In this document: in pieces, positions 1 through 9,316 of the stretch
How the letters are laid out: each line of letters opens with the position of its first letter
Numbering within the stretch: position 1 is the stretch's first letter
Origin: Rhizobium sp. BT04
GTDB lineage: Bacteria > Pseudomonadota > Alphaproteobacteria > Rhizobiales > Rhizobiaceae
DNA: 64,000 nt
Reading direction: 5' to 3'
NCBI RefSeq assembly: GCF_030053135.1
Contig: NZ_CP125651.1
Span: 372,001 to 436,000, forward strand
Notes under the pieces: model-generated
Told to the model about the DNA's origin: nothing
What the model saw: only the letters and a program-made list of their open reading frames with translations
Databases searched by the model: none
Program-made: the position numbers and the translations under genes

Positions 1-981
1 ACCGAGAAAGTGGCCGCCTATTTTCACGCAGCAAACAGGGGCAAGACGTCGCTTACTTGCGATTTCGCCGATCCGGAGGATCTTGCCCGCGTCCGGACCT
101 TGATCGAAGAAGCAGATGTCGTGGTCGAAAATTTCAAGGTCGGCGGATTGAAGAAATTCGGCCTCGATTATGACAGCGTCGCCGCGATCAATCCACGCAT
201 CGTCTACGCCTCCGTCACCGGTTTCGGCCAGACGGGTCCGCGCGCGCAGCAGCCGGGCTACGACTTCCTGATCCAGGGCATGTGCGGGATCATGGACCTG
301 ACCGGTGAGCCCGATGGCGAACCGCAGAAGGTGGGCGTCGCCTGGATCGACGTCTTCACCGGACTTTACGGCGTGATCGGCATTCAGGCGGCGCTTGCCG
401 AGCGTGAACGTTCCGGTCTCGGCCAGCAGGTCGATCTGGCGCTGTTCGATGTCGGCGTCGCGGTGCTCGCCAATCAGGCGATGAATTATCTGGCCGGCGG
501 CAAGGTGCCTCGACGCATGGGCAATGCGCATCCCAACATCGTGCCCTACCAGGTCTTTCCGGCCGCCGACGGTCATCTCATCATCGCCTGTGGCAACGAC
601 CGGCAATTTCAAGGTCTGTGCGGCCTGCTGGGCCTCGACGGGGTCGCGGACGATCCGGCCTTTGCCACCAATCCCGCGCGAGTGGAGAACCGCGAGGCGC
701 TCTGCGCCTTGATTGCGGAAAAGACCAACCGCAGGCCAAAGGCGGTATTGATCGCCGACCTCGAGAGGGCAGGCATTCCGGGCGGGCCGATCAACAGCGT
801 CGCCGAAGCGATCGACGAGCCGCAGATCGAGGCACGCGGACTGAGGATCGCGCCGGAAGGCCTGCCGGGTTTGAGAACGCCGATCAGCCTGTCGCGCAGC
901 CCGCTGACGCTCGACAGGGCTTCTCCGATCTTGGGTGACGGACACTGGAACTTTCCCTCCGAAAAGGCAGACGCAGAATGA
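1..981 (+). CDS. CaiB/BaiF family III CoA-transferase, 5' end outside the window
   Basis: Transfers CoA between carboxylic acids in the cytoplasm. The frame is open from the first base, so the true start lies upstream. Family members are about 400 residues and about 326 are visible. The reading starts in the conserved region after the N-terminal Rossmann part (AYFHAANRGK, then DVVVENFKVG). The catalytic aspartate of the family falls in LALFDVGV, encoded at 448-450. The tail GIPGGPINSVAEAI is the usual C-terminal signature. The stop overlaps the ATG of the next gene (ATGA), so the two are translationally coupled. With the 3-hydroxyacyl-CoA dehydrogenase and ETF genes behind it, it probably activates an acid substrate for oxidation as a CoA thioester. 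The substrate cannot be read from the sequence. Confidence 0.9.
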   Translation, partial: TEKVAAYFHAANRGKTSLTCDFADPEDLARVRTLIEEADVVVENFKVGGLKKFGLDYDSVAAINPRIVYASVTGFGQTGPRAQQPGYDFLIQGMCGIMDLTGEPDGEPQKVGVAWIDVFTGLYGVIGIQAALAERERSGLGQQVDLALFDVGVAVLANQAMNYLAGGKVPRRMGNAHPNIVPYQVFPAADGHLIIACGNDRQFQGLCGLLGLDGVADDPAFATNPARVENREALCALIAEKTNRRPKAVLIADLERAGIPGGPINSVAEAIDEPQIEARGLRIAPEGLPGLRTPISLSRSPLTLDRASPILGDGHWNFPSEKADAE

Positions 982-1853
982 TAGTCGAGGCCGTTGGAGT
1001 GGTCGGCGCCGGCCAGATGGGCAGCGGCATTGCCCATGTGCTTGCGCTTGCGGGATACGACGTCTCGCTGATGGATGTCGACGCGGAACGGCTTGGCGCC
1101 GCGATTGCCAAGATCGGTAGGGACATGGACCGGCAAGTAACGCGGGGCGTGATAACCGAGGAAGGAAAGCTGCTCGGCCTTCAGCGCATCCGGACGACGG
1201 TGCGGCTGCCGGAACTCGGGAAGAGCGATCTCGTCATCGAGTCCGCGACCGGGAAGGAAGCGGTCAAGCAGAAGATTTTCGACGATCTGGCAGAGCACCT
1301 GCGGCCGGAAACGATCCTGACGACCAATACGTCTTCGCTTTCCATCACCCGGCTCGCCGGAGGGACCAGTCGACCCGAGCAGTTCATGGGCCTCCATTTC
1401 ATGAACCCGGTTCCGGTCATGCAGCTTATCGAGCTCATCCGTGGAATTGCGACCAGCAAGGAAACCTTCGAGGCGGTCCGCGGGGTCGTCGAAAGGCTCG
1501 GCAAATCGGCCGTCGTGGCTGAGGATTATCCGGGCTTCATCGTCAATCGGCTACTGATCCCGATGATCAACGAGGCGGTCTATGCCCTCTACGAGGGCGT
1601 CGGTTCGGTCGCCGACATCGACAGCAGCATGAAGCTTGGCGCGAACCATCTGATGGGTCCGCTGGAACTTGCCGTCTTCATCGGCCTCGACACCTGCCTT
1701 GCCATCATGAATGTGCTCCATGACGGGCTCGCGGACACCAAGTACCGTCCTTGTCCGCTGCTGGTCAAATATGTCGAAGCCAAGTGGCTAGGGCGGAAGG
1801 TCGGCAAAGGTTTTTATGACTACCGTGGCCCCGAGCCCGTCCCTTCCCGCTGA
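978..1853 (+). CDS. 3-hydroxyacyl-CoA (3-hydroxybutyryl-CoA type) dehydrogenase
   Basis: NAD-dependent oxidation of a 3-hydroxyacyl-CoA to 3-oxoacyl-CoA. At 291 residues it has the standard single-function size. The N-terminal Rossmann fold opens with VGAGQMGSG (residues 9-17). The catalytic His is H140 in GLHFMNPVPVM and its Glu partner is E152. The family Ser-rich motif NTSSLSI is at 117-123. The C-terminal domain ends in KVGKGFYDY. It overlaps the CoA-transferase stop by 4 nt and is followed 31 nt later by etfB. The usual rhizobial order is etfB-etfA-hbdA, so a dehydrogenase in front of the ETF genes may mark a second, pathway-specific set. A role in a branched-chain or aromatic acyl-CoA pathway is equally possible. 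Confidence 0.9.
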   Translation: MIVEAVGVVGAGQMGSGIAHVLALAGYDVSLMDVDAERLGAAIAKIGRDMDRQVTRGVITEEGKLLGLQRIRTTVRLPELGKSDLVIESATGKEAVKQKIFDDLAEHLRPETILTTNTSSLSITRLAGGTSRPEQFMGLHFMNPVPVMQLIELIRGIATSKETFEAVRGVVERLGKSAVVAEDYPGFIVNRLLIPMINEAVYALYEGVGSVADIDSSMKLGANHLMGPLELAVFIGLDTCLAIMNVLHDGLADTKYRPCPLLVKYVEAKWLGRKVGKGFYDYRGPEPVPSR

Positions 1854-1884
1854 CCCCCGGCCCGCTGAACAGAGGTGAATGCAC

Positions 1885-2634
1885 ATGAGGATTCTCGTGC
1901 CCGTCAAACGGGTTGTCGACTACAACGTGAAGATCCGGGTGAAGGCGGATGGCACGGGTGTCGAGCTTGCCAATGTGAAGATGTCGATGAACCCGTTCGA
2001 CGAGATCTCGGTGGAAGAGGCGCTGCGGCTGAAGGAAGCCGGCAAGGCCGAGGAAGTGGTGGTGGTGTCGATCGGGCCTGCCAAGGCCGAGGAGACGCTG
2101 CGCACCGCCCTTGCCATGGGCGCCGATCGGGCGATCCTGGTCGAGACCGATGATGCGGTCGAGCCGCTCGCCGTCGCCAAGATCCTGAAAGGTGTCGCCG
2201 ATGCCGAGCAGCCGGGCCTGATCATCGTCGGCAAGCAGGCGATCGACGACGATTCGAACCAGACCGGCCAGATGCTGGCCGCACTACTTGGTTCAGCCCA
2301 GGCAACCTTCGCCTCGAAGATCGACATCGGTGATGGCAAGGCGCAGGTGACCCGCGAGGTCGATGGCGGCCTGCAGACGATCGAGATCAAGCTGCCGGCG
2401 GTGATCACCTCCGACCTCAGGCTGAACGAACCGCGTTATGCCTCGCTGCCGAACATCATGAAGGCGAAGAAGAAGCCGCTCGACAAGAAGGCGCCTGCCG
2501 ATTTCGGCGTCGACACCACGCCGCGGCTGAAGGTGCTGAAGACCGAGGAGCCGTCCGGCCGCAAGGCCGGCGTCAAGGTCAAGTCGGTCGCCGAACTGGT
2601 CGACAAGCTCAAAAACGAAGCCGGCGTGCTGTAA
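1885..2634 (+). CDS. etfB: Electron transfer flavoprotein beta subunit
   Basis: Small AMP-binding subunit of the soluble ETF heterodimer, which carries electrons from acyl-CoA dehydrogenases to ETF-quinone oxidoreductase. It starts [18 protein letters not shown], the family N-terminus, and is 249 residues long. I chose the second ATG because the AGAGGTG ribosome site at 1871-1877 lies 7 nt before it and only 1 nt before the ATG at 1879. Family landmarks are [13 protein letters not shown] and [19 protein letters not shown]. It sits 26 nt before etfA in one operon with the CoA-transferase and 3-hydroxyacyl-CoA dehydrogenase. Confidence 0.95.
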   Translation: MRILVPVKRVVDYNVKIRVKADGTGVELANVKMSMNPFDEISVEEALRLKEAGKAEEVVVVSIGPAKAEETLRTALAMGADRAILVETDDAVEPLAVAKILKGVADAEQPGLIIVGKQAIDDDSNQTGQMLAALLGSAQATFASKIDIGDGKAQVTREVDGGLQTIEIKLPAVITSDLRLNEPRYASLPNIMKAKKKPLDKKAPADFGVDTTPRLKVLKTEEPSGRKAGVKVKSVAELVDKLKNEAGVL

Positions 2635-2660
2635 TCAGCTGAGAACAGGAGCAAAATATC

Positions 2661-3605
2661 ATGACCATTCTTCTTCTCGCCGATCACGACAATCAAAGCC
2701 TTTCCGACCAGACCGCCAAGGCGCTGACGGCGGCAAGCCAGATCGGCTCCGACGTGCACATTCTCGTCGCCGGCAAGGCTGCCAAGCCTGCTGCCGAACA
2801 GGCAGCCAAACTTTCGGGCGTCGCCAAGGTGCTGCTGGCCGAAAGCGATGCACTCGCCAACAATCTGGCCGAGCCGCTGGCCGAGCTGATCGTCTCGCTG
2901 GCAGGCAGCTACGACACGATCCTGTCGGCCGCCACCTCGGTCGGCAAGAACGTGCTGCCGCGCGTCGCTGCCCTGCTCGACGTCGCCCAGGTCTCGGAGA
3001 TCATCGAGGTGATCTCCGCCGATACCTTCAAGCGGCCGATCTATGCCGGCAATGCCATCCAGACGGTGCAGGCCAGCGATGCCAAGAAGGTGATTACCGT
3101 GCGCACCGCCTCCTTCGCCTCTGCACCGGAAGGTGGCTCGGCCACCGTCGAGGCGATCGCGGCGGTTTCCGATCCGGGCCTGTCGACCTTCGTCAAGGAC
3201 GCCCTGTCGGCCTCCGACCGTCCGGAACTGACGTCTGCGAAGATCATCCTCTCCGGCGGCCGGGCGCTGGGTTCTGCGGAAAAATTCCGGGAAGTGATCC
3301 TGCCGCTGGCCGACAAGCTCGGAGCTGCCGTCGGCGCCAGCCGTGCCGCCGTCGATGCCGGTTATGCGCCGAACGACTGGCAGGTCGGCCAGACCGGCAA
3401 GGTGGTTGCGCCGCAGCTCTATATCGCCGCCGGCATATCAGGCGCTATCCAGCATCTGGCCGGCATGAAGGATAGTAAGGTGATCGTCGCCATCAACAAG
3501 GACGAGGAGGCGCCGATCTTCCAGGTCGCCGACTACGGCCTCGTCGCCGATCTGTTCGAAGCCCTGCCGGAATTGCAAACATCCAAACTGATGCAGGCGG
3601 GTTAG
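2661..3605 (+). CDS. etfA: Electron transfer flavoprotein alpha subunit
   Basis: Large, FAD-binding subunit of ETF. It has 314 residues, the normal size. The C-terminal FAD domain (about 190-305) carries [43 protein letters not shown] and [11 protein letters not shown], all expected contacts of the flavin fold. It is the last gene of the unit. A perfect 9-bp inverted repeat follows 8 nt after the stop, and the next gene converges from the other strand. No acyl-CoA dehydrogenase gene is in view; one may lie upstream of the window. Confidence 0.95.
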   Translation: MTILLLADHDNQSLSDQTAKALTAASQIGSDVHILVAGKAAKPAAEQAAKLSGVAKVLLAESDALANNLAEPLAELIVSLAGSYDTILSAATSVGKNVLPRVAALLDVAQVSEIIEVISADTFKRPIYAGNAIQTVQASDAKKVITVRTASFASAPEGGSATVEAIAAVSDPGLSTFVKDALSASDRPELTSAKIILSGGRALGSAEKFREVILPLADKLGAAVGASRAAVDAGYAPNDWQVGQTGKVVAPQLYIAAGISGAIQHLAGMKDSKVIVAINKDEEAPIFQVADYGLVADLFEALPELQTSKLMQAG

Positions 3606-3613
3606 GAATAGCA

Positions 3614-3641
3614 ATCGCCGAATTGCACTTAGTTCGGCGAT
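3614..3641. terminator. Stem-loop between convergent etfA and the PAS-GGDEF-EAL gene
   Basis: ATCGCCGAA at 3614-3622 pairs perfectly with TTCGGCGAT at 3633-3641 around a 10-nt loop. It lies between the stop codons of two convergent genes, where a shared bidirectional terminator is expected. A short T-rich run (AAACTTTTC) follows on the plus strand. Confidence 0.65.
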
Positions 3642-3648
3642 AAACTTT

Positions 3649-6201
3649 TCACACTCGAATCCGCTCCTCCCCTAGGTCGAAGCCGTTGGCCGGGGAGCCG
3701 AGCCACAGAGCCATGATCTCAGCCTTGGGCACGGCTTTGCTGTAAAGAAACCCCTGCGCCGAACCGCATCCGTTTGCCGCCAGGAAGGCCGCCTGCTCGG
3801 CGGTCTCGACGCCTTCGGCCACCACGCTCTGCCCGAGACAGCGGGCGATGGAGAGGATCGCCTTCACCAGTTCCTCGTTCCGCCTGTCGGTGCTGTTGAT
3901 GAACGACCGGTCGATCTTCAGCGTGTCGATCGGAAAGCGCGCCAGATAGTTCAGCGCCGAATAGCCAGTGCCGAAATCGTCGATGGCAATCGAAAATCCC
4001 ATGTTGCGCAGTTCGGAAAGCATCTGCAGCGTATAATCCTTCTGATCGAGCAGAAGGCTTTCAGTGATTTCGATTTCGATCCATTCCGCGCGGCAGCCGG
4101 TCTCCTCGAGAATCTCGGCGATCGACCTGACCAGTCCGGCGGATTGAAATTGCTTGACCGACAGATTGACCGCTACCTTGTGCGGCACCTGGCTGCCGGC
4201 ATTCATTTCGGCCGCGGTCTGGCATGCCTCGCGCAGCACCCATCGCCCGAGTTCCACGATCAGCCCCGTATCTTCCGCAACCGGAATGAAACGAGCCGGA
4301 GGAATCATGCCCATCTCGGGGTGACGCCATCTCAGCAAGGCCTCGCAGCCCACCATGGCGCCACTGTCCAAAAGCACCTTCGGCTGGTAGTGCAATTCCA
4401 GTTCTCCGCGCTCGATGGCACGGCGCAATTCCGATTCCAGCCGCATGCGCTCTTCAGCGCTCGCCGTCAGGTCCTTGGAGTAGAAGCGAAAACTGTTTCG
4501 CCCCGAGCGTTTGGCGAGATACATCGCCGAGTCGGCGTATTTCACCAGGTCGTTGGCGTCGGCGCTGTCATCGGGATAGAGTGCGATGCCGACGCTGCAA
4601 GAAATGAATACCTCCTGGCCATCCAGCAGGAAACGCTCCTTGAACCTTTCGAGGACCTTGCCGGCTGTCCGACCGAGATCGTCGCCTTCTCGGATATCCG
4701 GCAACAGGATCGCGAATTCATCGCCGCCGAGGCGCGCAACGGTGTCGTAGTCGCGAACGCTTTCGTTCAGCCGCGAGGCGGCCTGACAGAGTAGTTGATC
4801 CCCGACGGGATGCCCCATCGTATCGTTGACCGCCTTGAAATGATCGATGTCGATCAGCATCACGCCGGCCCGTTGACCACGCGATACGGCTGATGTGATC
4901 ATCTGCCGCAGTCGATCGTTGAACAGCGACCGGTTCGGCAGCGAGGTCAGGGGATCGTAGAAGGCCATCTGGTGGATTTTTTGGCGCGAGACATTCAACT
5001 CGGTCACATCCCGCGACACACCGAGAACCCCGGCGACTTCCCCCCCTGCACCCAATATCGGAACCTTGCGTGTTTCAAGAAGAACAGATTGACCATTCTC
5101 CTGGGAGATGACCCATTCCTCGCCGACGATGATGCCCCCAGCCTGGATGGCTGCTTTGTCTGACTCCAGGAAGTACAGAGCCCTTTCGGTCCCGAACAGC
5201 TCGAAATCCGTTTGTCCGACAACCTCGGATTCCGCCATCCCGGTCAGTCGCTCGAATGCGTGGTTGCATAAGAGATAGACGCCATCCATGTCCTTCACCC
5301 AGACCATATCAGGCATGGTCTGAAGCACGCTGAGCAACTGCGTCCGCACGGAATTTATGGCTTCCTCCGCCCGTTTTCGTTCGGTAATGTCACGCGAGAA
5401 TGCCAGAAGCGTGTTGACCGCGGGATCGGCGCTCGGTCGTTTGGCGACCGACAGCTCGAACCAACGCGTCTCGCCGTTCGGCAAGGAGATGCTGATGCAG
5501 CGACCGTAGGCCACCCCCTCTTTGGCGGCCGTGCCGAGCGCCTCCATTGCGATGGCCGCCTGGTCCGGCGCCAGAACGTCATTGACCGTTCTGCCGAGCA
5601 GCATCTCCTTCTGCTGGGCCAGCAGTTCGGGGCTTCTCGTCCAGACCTGGAGATAGCGGCCGTCCTGATCCACCTCGAACAGAACATCCGGAATGGCGGT
5701 GACGATCCCCTCCGCGAATTCGAGCGCCTTCGTGAGGTCTCGCTCCGCCTGCTTGTGCTCGGTAATGTCAACGACGGCGCCGATCAGGCCAGCCGGATCG
5801 CCGTTTTCCCCAGTCAATACCGCCTTGTTGACGGCGACGTCCCGCACGGCCCCGTTCGCCGTGGTAAATTTTCTTTCGATGTACTGGGCTCCACCCCTTT
5901 CAAGGAGTGCATCATTCTCGGCGAAATAGAGTTCGGCCAGATGCTTCGGATTGAAATCGAAATCCGTTTTCCCAATGATCTCGTCGCGCCTGCGGCCAAT
6001 GAAATCTTCGAAAGCCTTGTTGCAGCCGATATAGCGTCCATGTGTGTTCTTGTAGAATACAGGAAGGGGACACGCGCCGAGCAAGACTTCCGGAAGAGCT
6101 TCCCCGGTGAAAGCGGCGTCCTGATGCTGCGCTCCATCCTGCTCGTGGCCTCCCAAGAAAAGGGCCGGCTGCTGGAGCGATTCGGACGACGACTTCATCA
6201 T
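3649..6201 (-). CDS. PAS-PAS-PAS-GGDEF-EAL cyclic-di-GMP signalling protein
   Basis: Cytoplasmic bifunctional c-di-GMP enzyme with no membrane segment. Three PAS domains span roughly residues 35-150, 160-275 and 285-405 (for example GKTDFDFNPKH, PDVLFEVDQDGRYL, PDMVWVKDMDGVYL). GGDEF is intact (VARLGGDEFAIL, near residue 494) and an RxxD inhibitory site (RDYD) sits five residues before it. The EAL domain has CEALLRWRHPE (near 617), IDDFGTGYS, LKIDRSF and VAEGVET, so both synthesis and hydrolysis are possible. Start: ATG at 6201 has GAGG 6 nt upstream. The longer in-frame reading to 6237 has no ribosome site. It appears monocistronic and its signal is unknown. Confidence 0.9.
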   Translation of the reverse strand: MMKSSSESLQQPALFLGGHEQDGAQHQDAAFTGEALPEVLLGACPLPVFYKNTHGRYIGCNKAFEDFIGRRRDEIIGKTDFDFNPKHLAELYFAENDALLERGGAQYIERKFTTANGAVRDVAVNKAVLTGENGDPAGLIGAVVDITEHKQAERDLTKALEFAEGIVTAIPDVLFEVDQDGRYLQVWTRSPELLAQQKEMLLGRTVNDVLAPDQAAIAMEALGTAAKEGVAYGRCISISLPNGETRWFELSVAKRPSADPAVNTLLAFSRDITERKRAEEAINSVRTQLLSVLQTMPDMVWVKDMDGVYLLCNHAFERLTGMAESEVVGQTDFELFGTERALYFLESDKAAIQAGGIIVGEEWVISQENGQSVLLETRKVPILGAGGEVAGVLGVSRDVTELNVSRQKIHQMAFYDPLTSLPNRSLFNDRLRQMITSAVSRGQRAGVMLIDIDHFKAVNDTMGHPVGDQLLCQAASRLNESVRDYDTVARLGGDEFAILLPDIREGDDLGRTAGKVLERFKERFLLDGQEVFISCSVGIALYPDDSADANDLVKYADSAMYLAKRSGRNSFRFYSKDLTASAEERMRLESELRRAIERGELELHYQPKVLLDSGAMVGCEALLRWRHPEMGMIPPARFIPVAEDTGLIVELGRWVLREACQTAAEMNAGSQVPHKVAVNLSVKQFQSAGLVRSIAEILEETGCRAEWIEIEITESLLLDQKDYTLQMLSELRNMGFSIAIDDFGTGYSALNYLARFPIDTLKIDRSFINSTDRRNEELVKAILSIARCLGQSVVAEGVETAEQAAFLAANGCGSAQGFLYSKAVPKAEIMALWLGSPANGFDLGEERIRV

Positions 6202-7151
6202 GGATATCCTCACCATGCGCCCGGCCGGATGCGTCATTCATCCGGTCGAGAATTCTCTGGAAAAGTCGCCCAAGTCATTTGAGGCGCAAACTGATGAAGA
6301 TGTAACTTTAGGAGCGCCGGCCCGCTGCAACCGAGCACGTCACTCAGCCCTGAATACTGCGGCCAGAAAATTAAGAGATCACTGCGCACTCCTGCAGCGC
6401 CTCACCTTTCGGCGCGCGATCCGGATCGAACCGCGTAATTTGGATACTGCCGACCTGCCCTGCTTTGGTTTTCATCGCCGGCGAACGGATCGGAAAGGGA
6501 CATAGCGCTTATCCGAAATCCGAACAGTATGGCCAATTTACGATGTTTTCGTGCGGTTTTTCCCGCAAGAAGCTGGTTTCGTTGGTTTTTCACGAAGGCG
6601 TTTACGCTTCTGAAACCAGACCGTCCGCAGTTTTGAACCATTCGAACGGGGTGCTGCCCGTGCCTCTCCGCCATGAAGACGGGTTGCGGGACCAGCCAGA
6701 ATAGGCGCTGCTCATCAATGGAGATGGCATGCGCTCAGAGGGGAAAATGTTCAATAATTCGCATGCACATGGCGGCAGTTTTTCTCAATATAGTGGAGAC
6801 GGCGCGAGCCAGTCCGCACCGACAGACCGGAACATCCCCGTCGTCTGGAATTCCTGACGCACGGAGCCGCGTCGGTCCGGGAGCCTTCACAACATCTTGC
6901 GGGCGAGCGACGGCGACGGCGGTTCGAAGAGCTGATGTCACGACGTGAGCCTTGCATTTTCCGGCGCGAATCCAGGCCATGAGGGCCGATCTCCCGATAA
7001 ATCATGGTGACGCTTCCCGTCCGGCGCAAACACGGCGGATTCAAGCAGCGGGCTTCAGCAGCAAAAAATTCAAGGCATCTTTGAGAACGGGCTCAACGGC
7101 CTGTGCGCCGAATGCAACTCGGCCGATTTATACTTTCCTGATGGAGCGTGA
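6202..7151. other. Gene-free stretch between two divergent GGDEF-EAL genes
   Basis: About 950 nt with no open frame that has both a ribosome site and protein-like composition. The short frames are Arg/Ser-rich, as expected for GC-rich non-coding DNA. The one structured spot is 6547-6619, described separately. The rest presumably holds the promoters of the two divergent genes. A possible ribosome site for the right-hand gene (GGAG, 7143-7146) closes the stretch. Confidence 0.6.
6547..6619. repeat. Imperfect direct repeat forming two stem-loops
   Basis: Two similar units about 30 nt apart both read TTTCGT, a short variable part, GGTTTTTC and then a GC-rich end (6547-6569 and 6577-6599). The first folds as TGCGG (6552-6556) with CCGCA (6563-6567). 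The second is enclosed by CTGGTTTC (6573-6580) and GAAACCAG (6612-6619), with an inner GAAG...CTTC hairpin. A regulatory RNA or protein-binding repeat is possible. No family is recognised. Confidence 0.35.
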
Positions 7152-9263
7152 ATGGTGGTTGGTTCGGATTTGGAAAACACGGTGACGCCGCCCGGCGAGT
7201 CCCATTCCTCCGTGGCGAAATATATCCGCTCCATCGGGCGCCATTACGTCGTCGCCGTCGTCGTCATGACAGTTCTGATCGGGGCAACCTTCCAGACGGT
7301 CAAGGTGGCTCTCGATCGCCATTCCCTGCAGCAGAACATCAGCTATCTGATCGGCCGCCAATTCATTCGCTTCCAGCAGCTTGCCAATCAGACCCGGGCG
7401 ATCATGCGCGCTTCGGCCGATCCGAACATGCCTGAATATATAGTCAGGCCGATGGTCGAGGACGTTCAAAGAGCGATCGACGACATCCGCGCCATGAACA
7501 CACAGTTGAACACGCTGAATGTCGAAGTCGAGGCGAACCTTCTCGAACGGCTGAACGGGCGGGATGCCGCATCGGAAAAGTTGCGTCTGGAACTTGACGG
7601 GCGGGTGGAGGACTTTCTTGAAAGAGCTGAACGCGTCGTGTCCGCGAAATTGCTGGATCGGCGGGAGCGTTACAGCTTCTGGGGGCCAATCGACTTCGCC
7701 GTTTCATCCGATAGCATGCTCATGCGTCAGTTCAGCGCCTTGATCGAGAGCGCGCATGACCGTAGCGATATGAGCATAGATCATACCCGCCTGATCAGCG
7801 CAGTGCTTCTCAGCCTCACTGCGGCAACACTTATCCTGGCGACCCTCATCCTTTTCATACCGCTCCTGATAAAGCTGCGCACCGAGCATCGCCGGTCGCT
7901 CGATTTCGAGATCAAGCTGACGCATCTCGCGCATACGGACACGCTGACAGGCCTTGGCAACCGATCTTCCTTCAATGAGGCGCTGAACGGGCTGTTCGGT
8001 TCGGTCGAGCGGACAGGCGCCGGTTTTTCCATGCTGCTGGTCGATCTCGATCACTTCAAGGCCACCAATGACAGTTTCGGTCATCCGGCCGGGGATGCGG
8101 TTCTGAGCCACGTCGCGAGCGCGCTGCAGAAGACTTTCCGCGCCGGTGACGTCGTCGCACGGCTTGGCGGCGACGAGTTTGCCGCTCTCCTTCCTGGAAT
8201 TTCAGATGCGGCAACGCTGGAAGGAATTGCCGAGCGGGCGGTCGCGGCCATTGCAACGGAATGTCACTTCGAGGGTCGGCAGCTGCCGGTTTCGGCCAGT
8301 GTCGGAGGCGCGGTCGTGCCCGGCCACGCGTCGGATGAGGCGACCCTCATGCGCATTGCCGATCTGGCGCTTTATGCCGCCAAGGCCAAACGCAACACGG
8401 CCGTCATCTTCGATGAAGCATCATTCGCCCAGCGTCTGGAACAGAACCGGCTTGCAGCAGCCCTCTCCGTCGCTGCCGATCGTGACGAGTACGTCGTCTA
8501 CTATCAGCAGAAGGTCAATCTGCAGACCGGCGTGCATCTCGGCTTCGAGGCGCTGGTGCGCTGGCGCCATCCCCAGCTCGGCATCCTTCCGCCCGGCCGC
8601 TTCCTGCCGCTCATGGAAAGCCATATCATACAAGGCATGACGCGCTGTATCGTCAATATCGTCGCGCGTGATCTGAGGAGCTGGAAGGCAGCAGGGCTCA
8701 GGGTGGGGTCGATTGCCATCAATCTGCCGGAAGCCCTGTTGGTCGGCGACGACGGTTACGCCCTCATCGCTGCGGCGGTCGAAGCAAACCGGCTCGACTG
8801 GCTCGATTTTTCCATCGAGGTCACGGAAGACGTGTTTCTCAATCGCGGCGCCAATCAGATCATCGAAACCATTTCCCGTTTCCGCAAACATGGCGTGTCG
8901 GTCTCGCTCGATGATTTCGGCACCGGTTTTGCGTCGCTCGTGCATCTGCGCGACTTTCCCTTCGACGAACTGAAGATCGACCGCAGCTTCGTTGCCGAGA
9001 TCGGCAAGGATATACGCTCGGAGCAGATCATCAGAGCAATCATCGATCTGGCCCGCAACCTCGGAAAACGGTGCGTCGCCGAAGGCATCGAGGACGAGAG
9101 CCAGCGTGATTTCCTTTTGAACGCCGGCTGCGAAATCGGCCAGGGTTATTTTTATGCCAAGCCGGAACCGGCGGCTGCGGCGGTCGAACGATTGGCCCGC
9201 CGGCCGGTTCTGCGCGGGATATCAGGCCGATCACGCAAATTACGGGCTGAAACTGTCTCCTGA
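7152..9263 (+). CDS. Membrane-anchored GGDEF-EAL protein with periplasmic sensor region
   Basis: Inner-membrane c-di-GMP enzyme of 703 residues. A first membrane helix lies at about 30-50 (YVVAVVVMTVLIGATF) and a second at about 215-238. Between them is about 165 residues of largely helical periplasmic sequence of no recognised family, and there is no HAMP domain. GGDEF is intact near residue 339 (VARLGGDEFAALL), preceded by an RAGD inhibitory site. EAL is intact at E466 (FEALVRWRHP), followed by LDDFGTGFAS, LKIDRSF and VAEGIED. The start has GGAG 5 nt upstream. A solute-binding protein gene begins 53 nt after the stop on the same strand with no transport genes, suggesting that the binding protein feeds this sensor. 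Confidence 0.9.
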   Translation: MVVGSDLENTVTPPGESHSSVAKYIRSIGRHYVVAVVVMTVLIGATFQTVKVALDRHSLQQNISYLIGRQFIRFQQLANQTRAIMRASADPNMPEYIVRPMVEDVQRAIDDIRAMNTQLNTLNVEVEANLLERLNGRDAASEKLRLELDGRVEDFLERAERVVSAKLLDRRERYSFWGPIDFAVSSDSMLMRQFSALIESAHDRSDMSIDHTRLISAVLLSLTAATLILATLILFIPLLIKLRTEHRRSLDFEIKLTHLAHTDTLTGLGNRSSFNEALNGLFGSVERTGAGFSMLLVDLDHFKATNDSFGHPAGDAVLSHVASALQKTFRAGDVVARLGGDEFAALLPGISDAATLEGIAERAVAAIATECHFEGRQLPVSASVGGAVVPGHASDEATLMRIADLALYAAKAKRNTAVIFDEASFAQRLEQNRLAAALSVAADRDEYVVYYQQKVNLQTGVHLGFEALVRWRHPQLGILPPGRFLPLMESHIIQGMTRCIVNIVARDLRSWKAAGLRVGSIAINLPEALLVGDDGYALIAAAVEANRLDWLDFSIEVTEDVFLNRGANQIIETISRFRKHGVSVSLDDFGTGFASLVHLRDFPFDELKIDRSFVAEIGKDIRSEQIIRAIIDLARNLGKRCVAEGIEDESQRDFLLNAGCEIGQGYFYAKPEPAAAAVERLARRPVLRGISGRSRKLRAETVS

Positions 9264-9316
9264 GAGGCTGCACAGGAACGGTGCGGCAGGATTCATCAAA
9301 GAAAAGAGGGAAACGA

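Noticed and set aside
6202..6237. Longer start for the PAS-GGDEF-EAL gene
   Set aside because: ATG codons at 6216 and 6237 lack ribosome sites, while the ATG at 6201 has GAGG at the right distance.
6465..7044. Several overlapping short frames of 80-100 codons on both strands
   Set aside because: They lack ribosome sites, overlap each other and are rich in Arg and Ser, as expected for random frames in GC-rich DNA.
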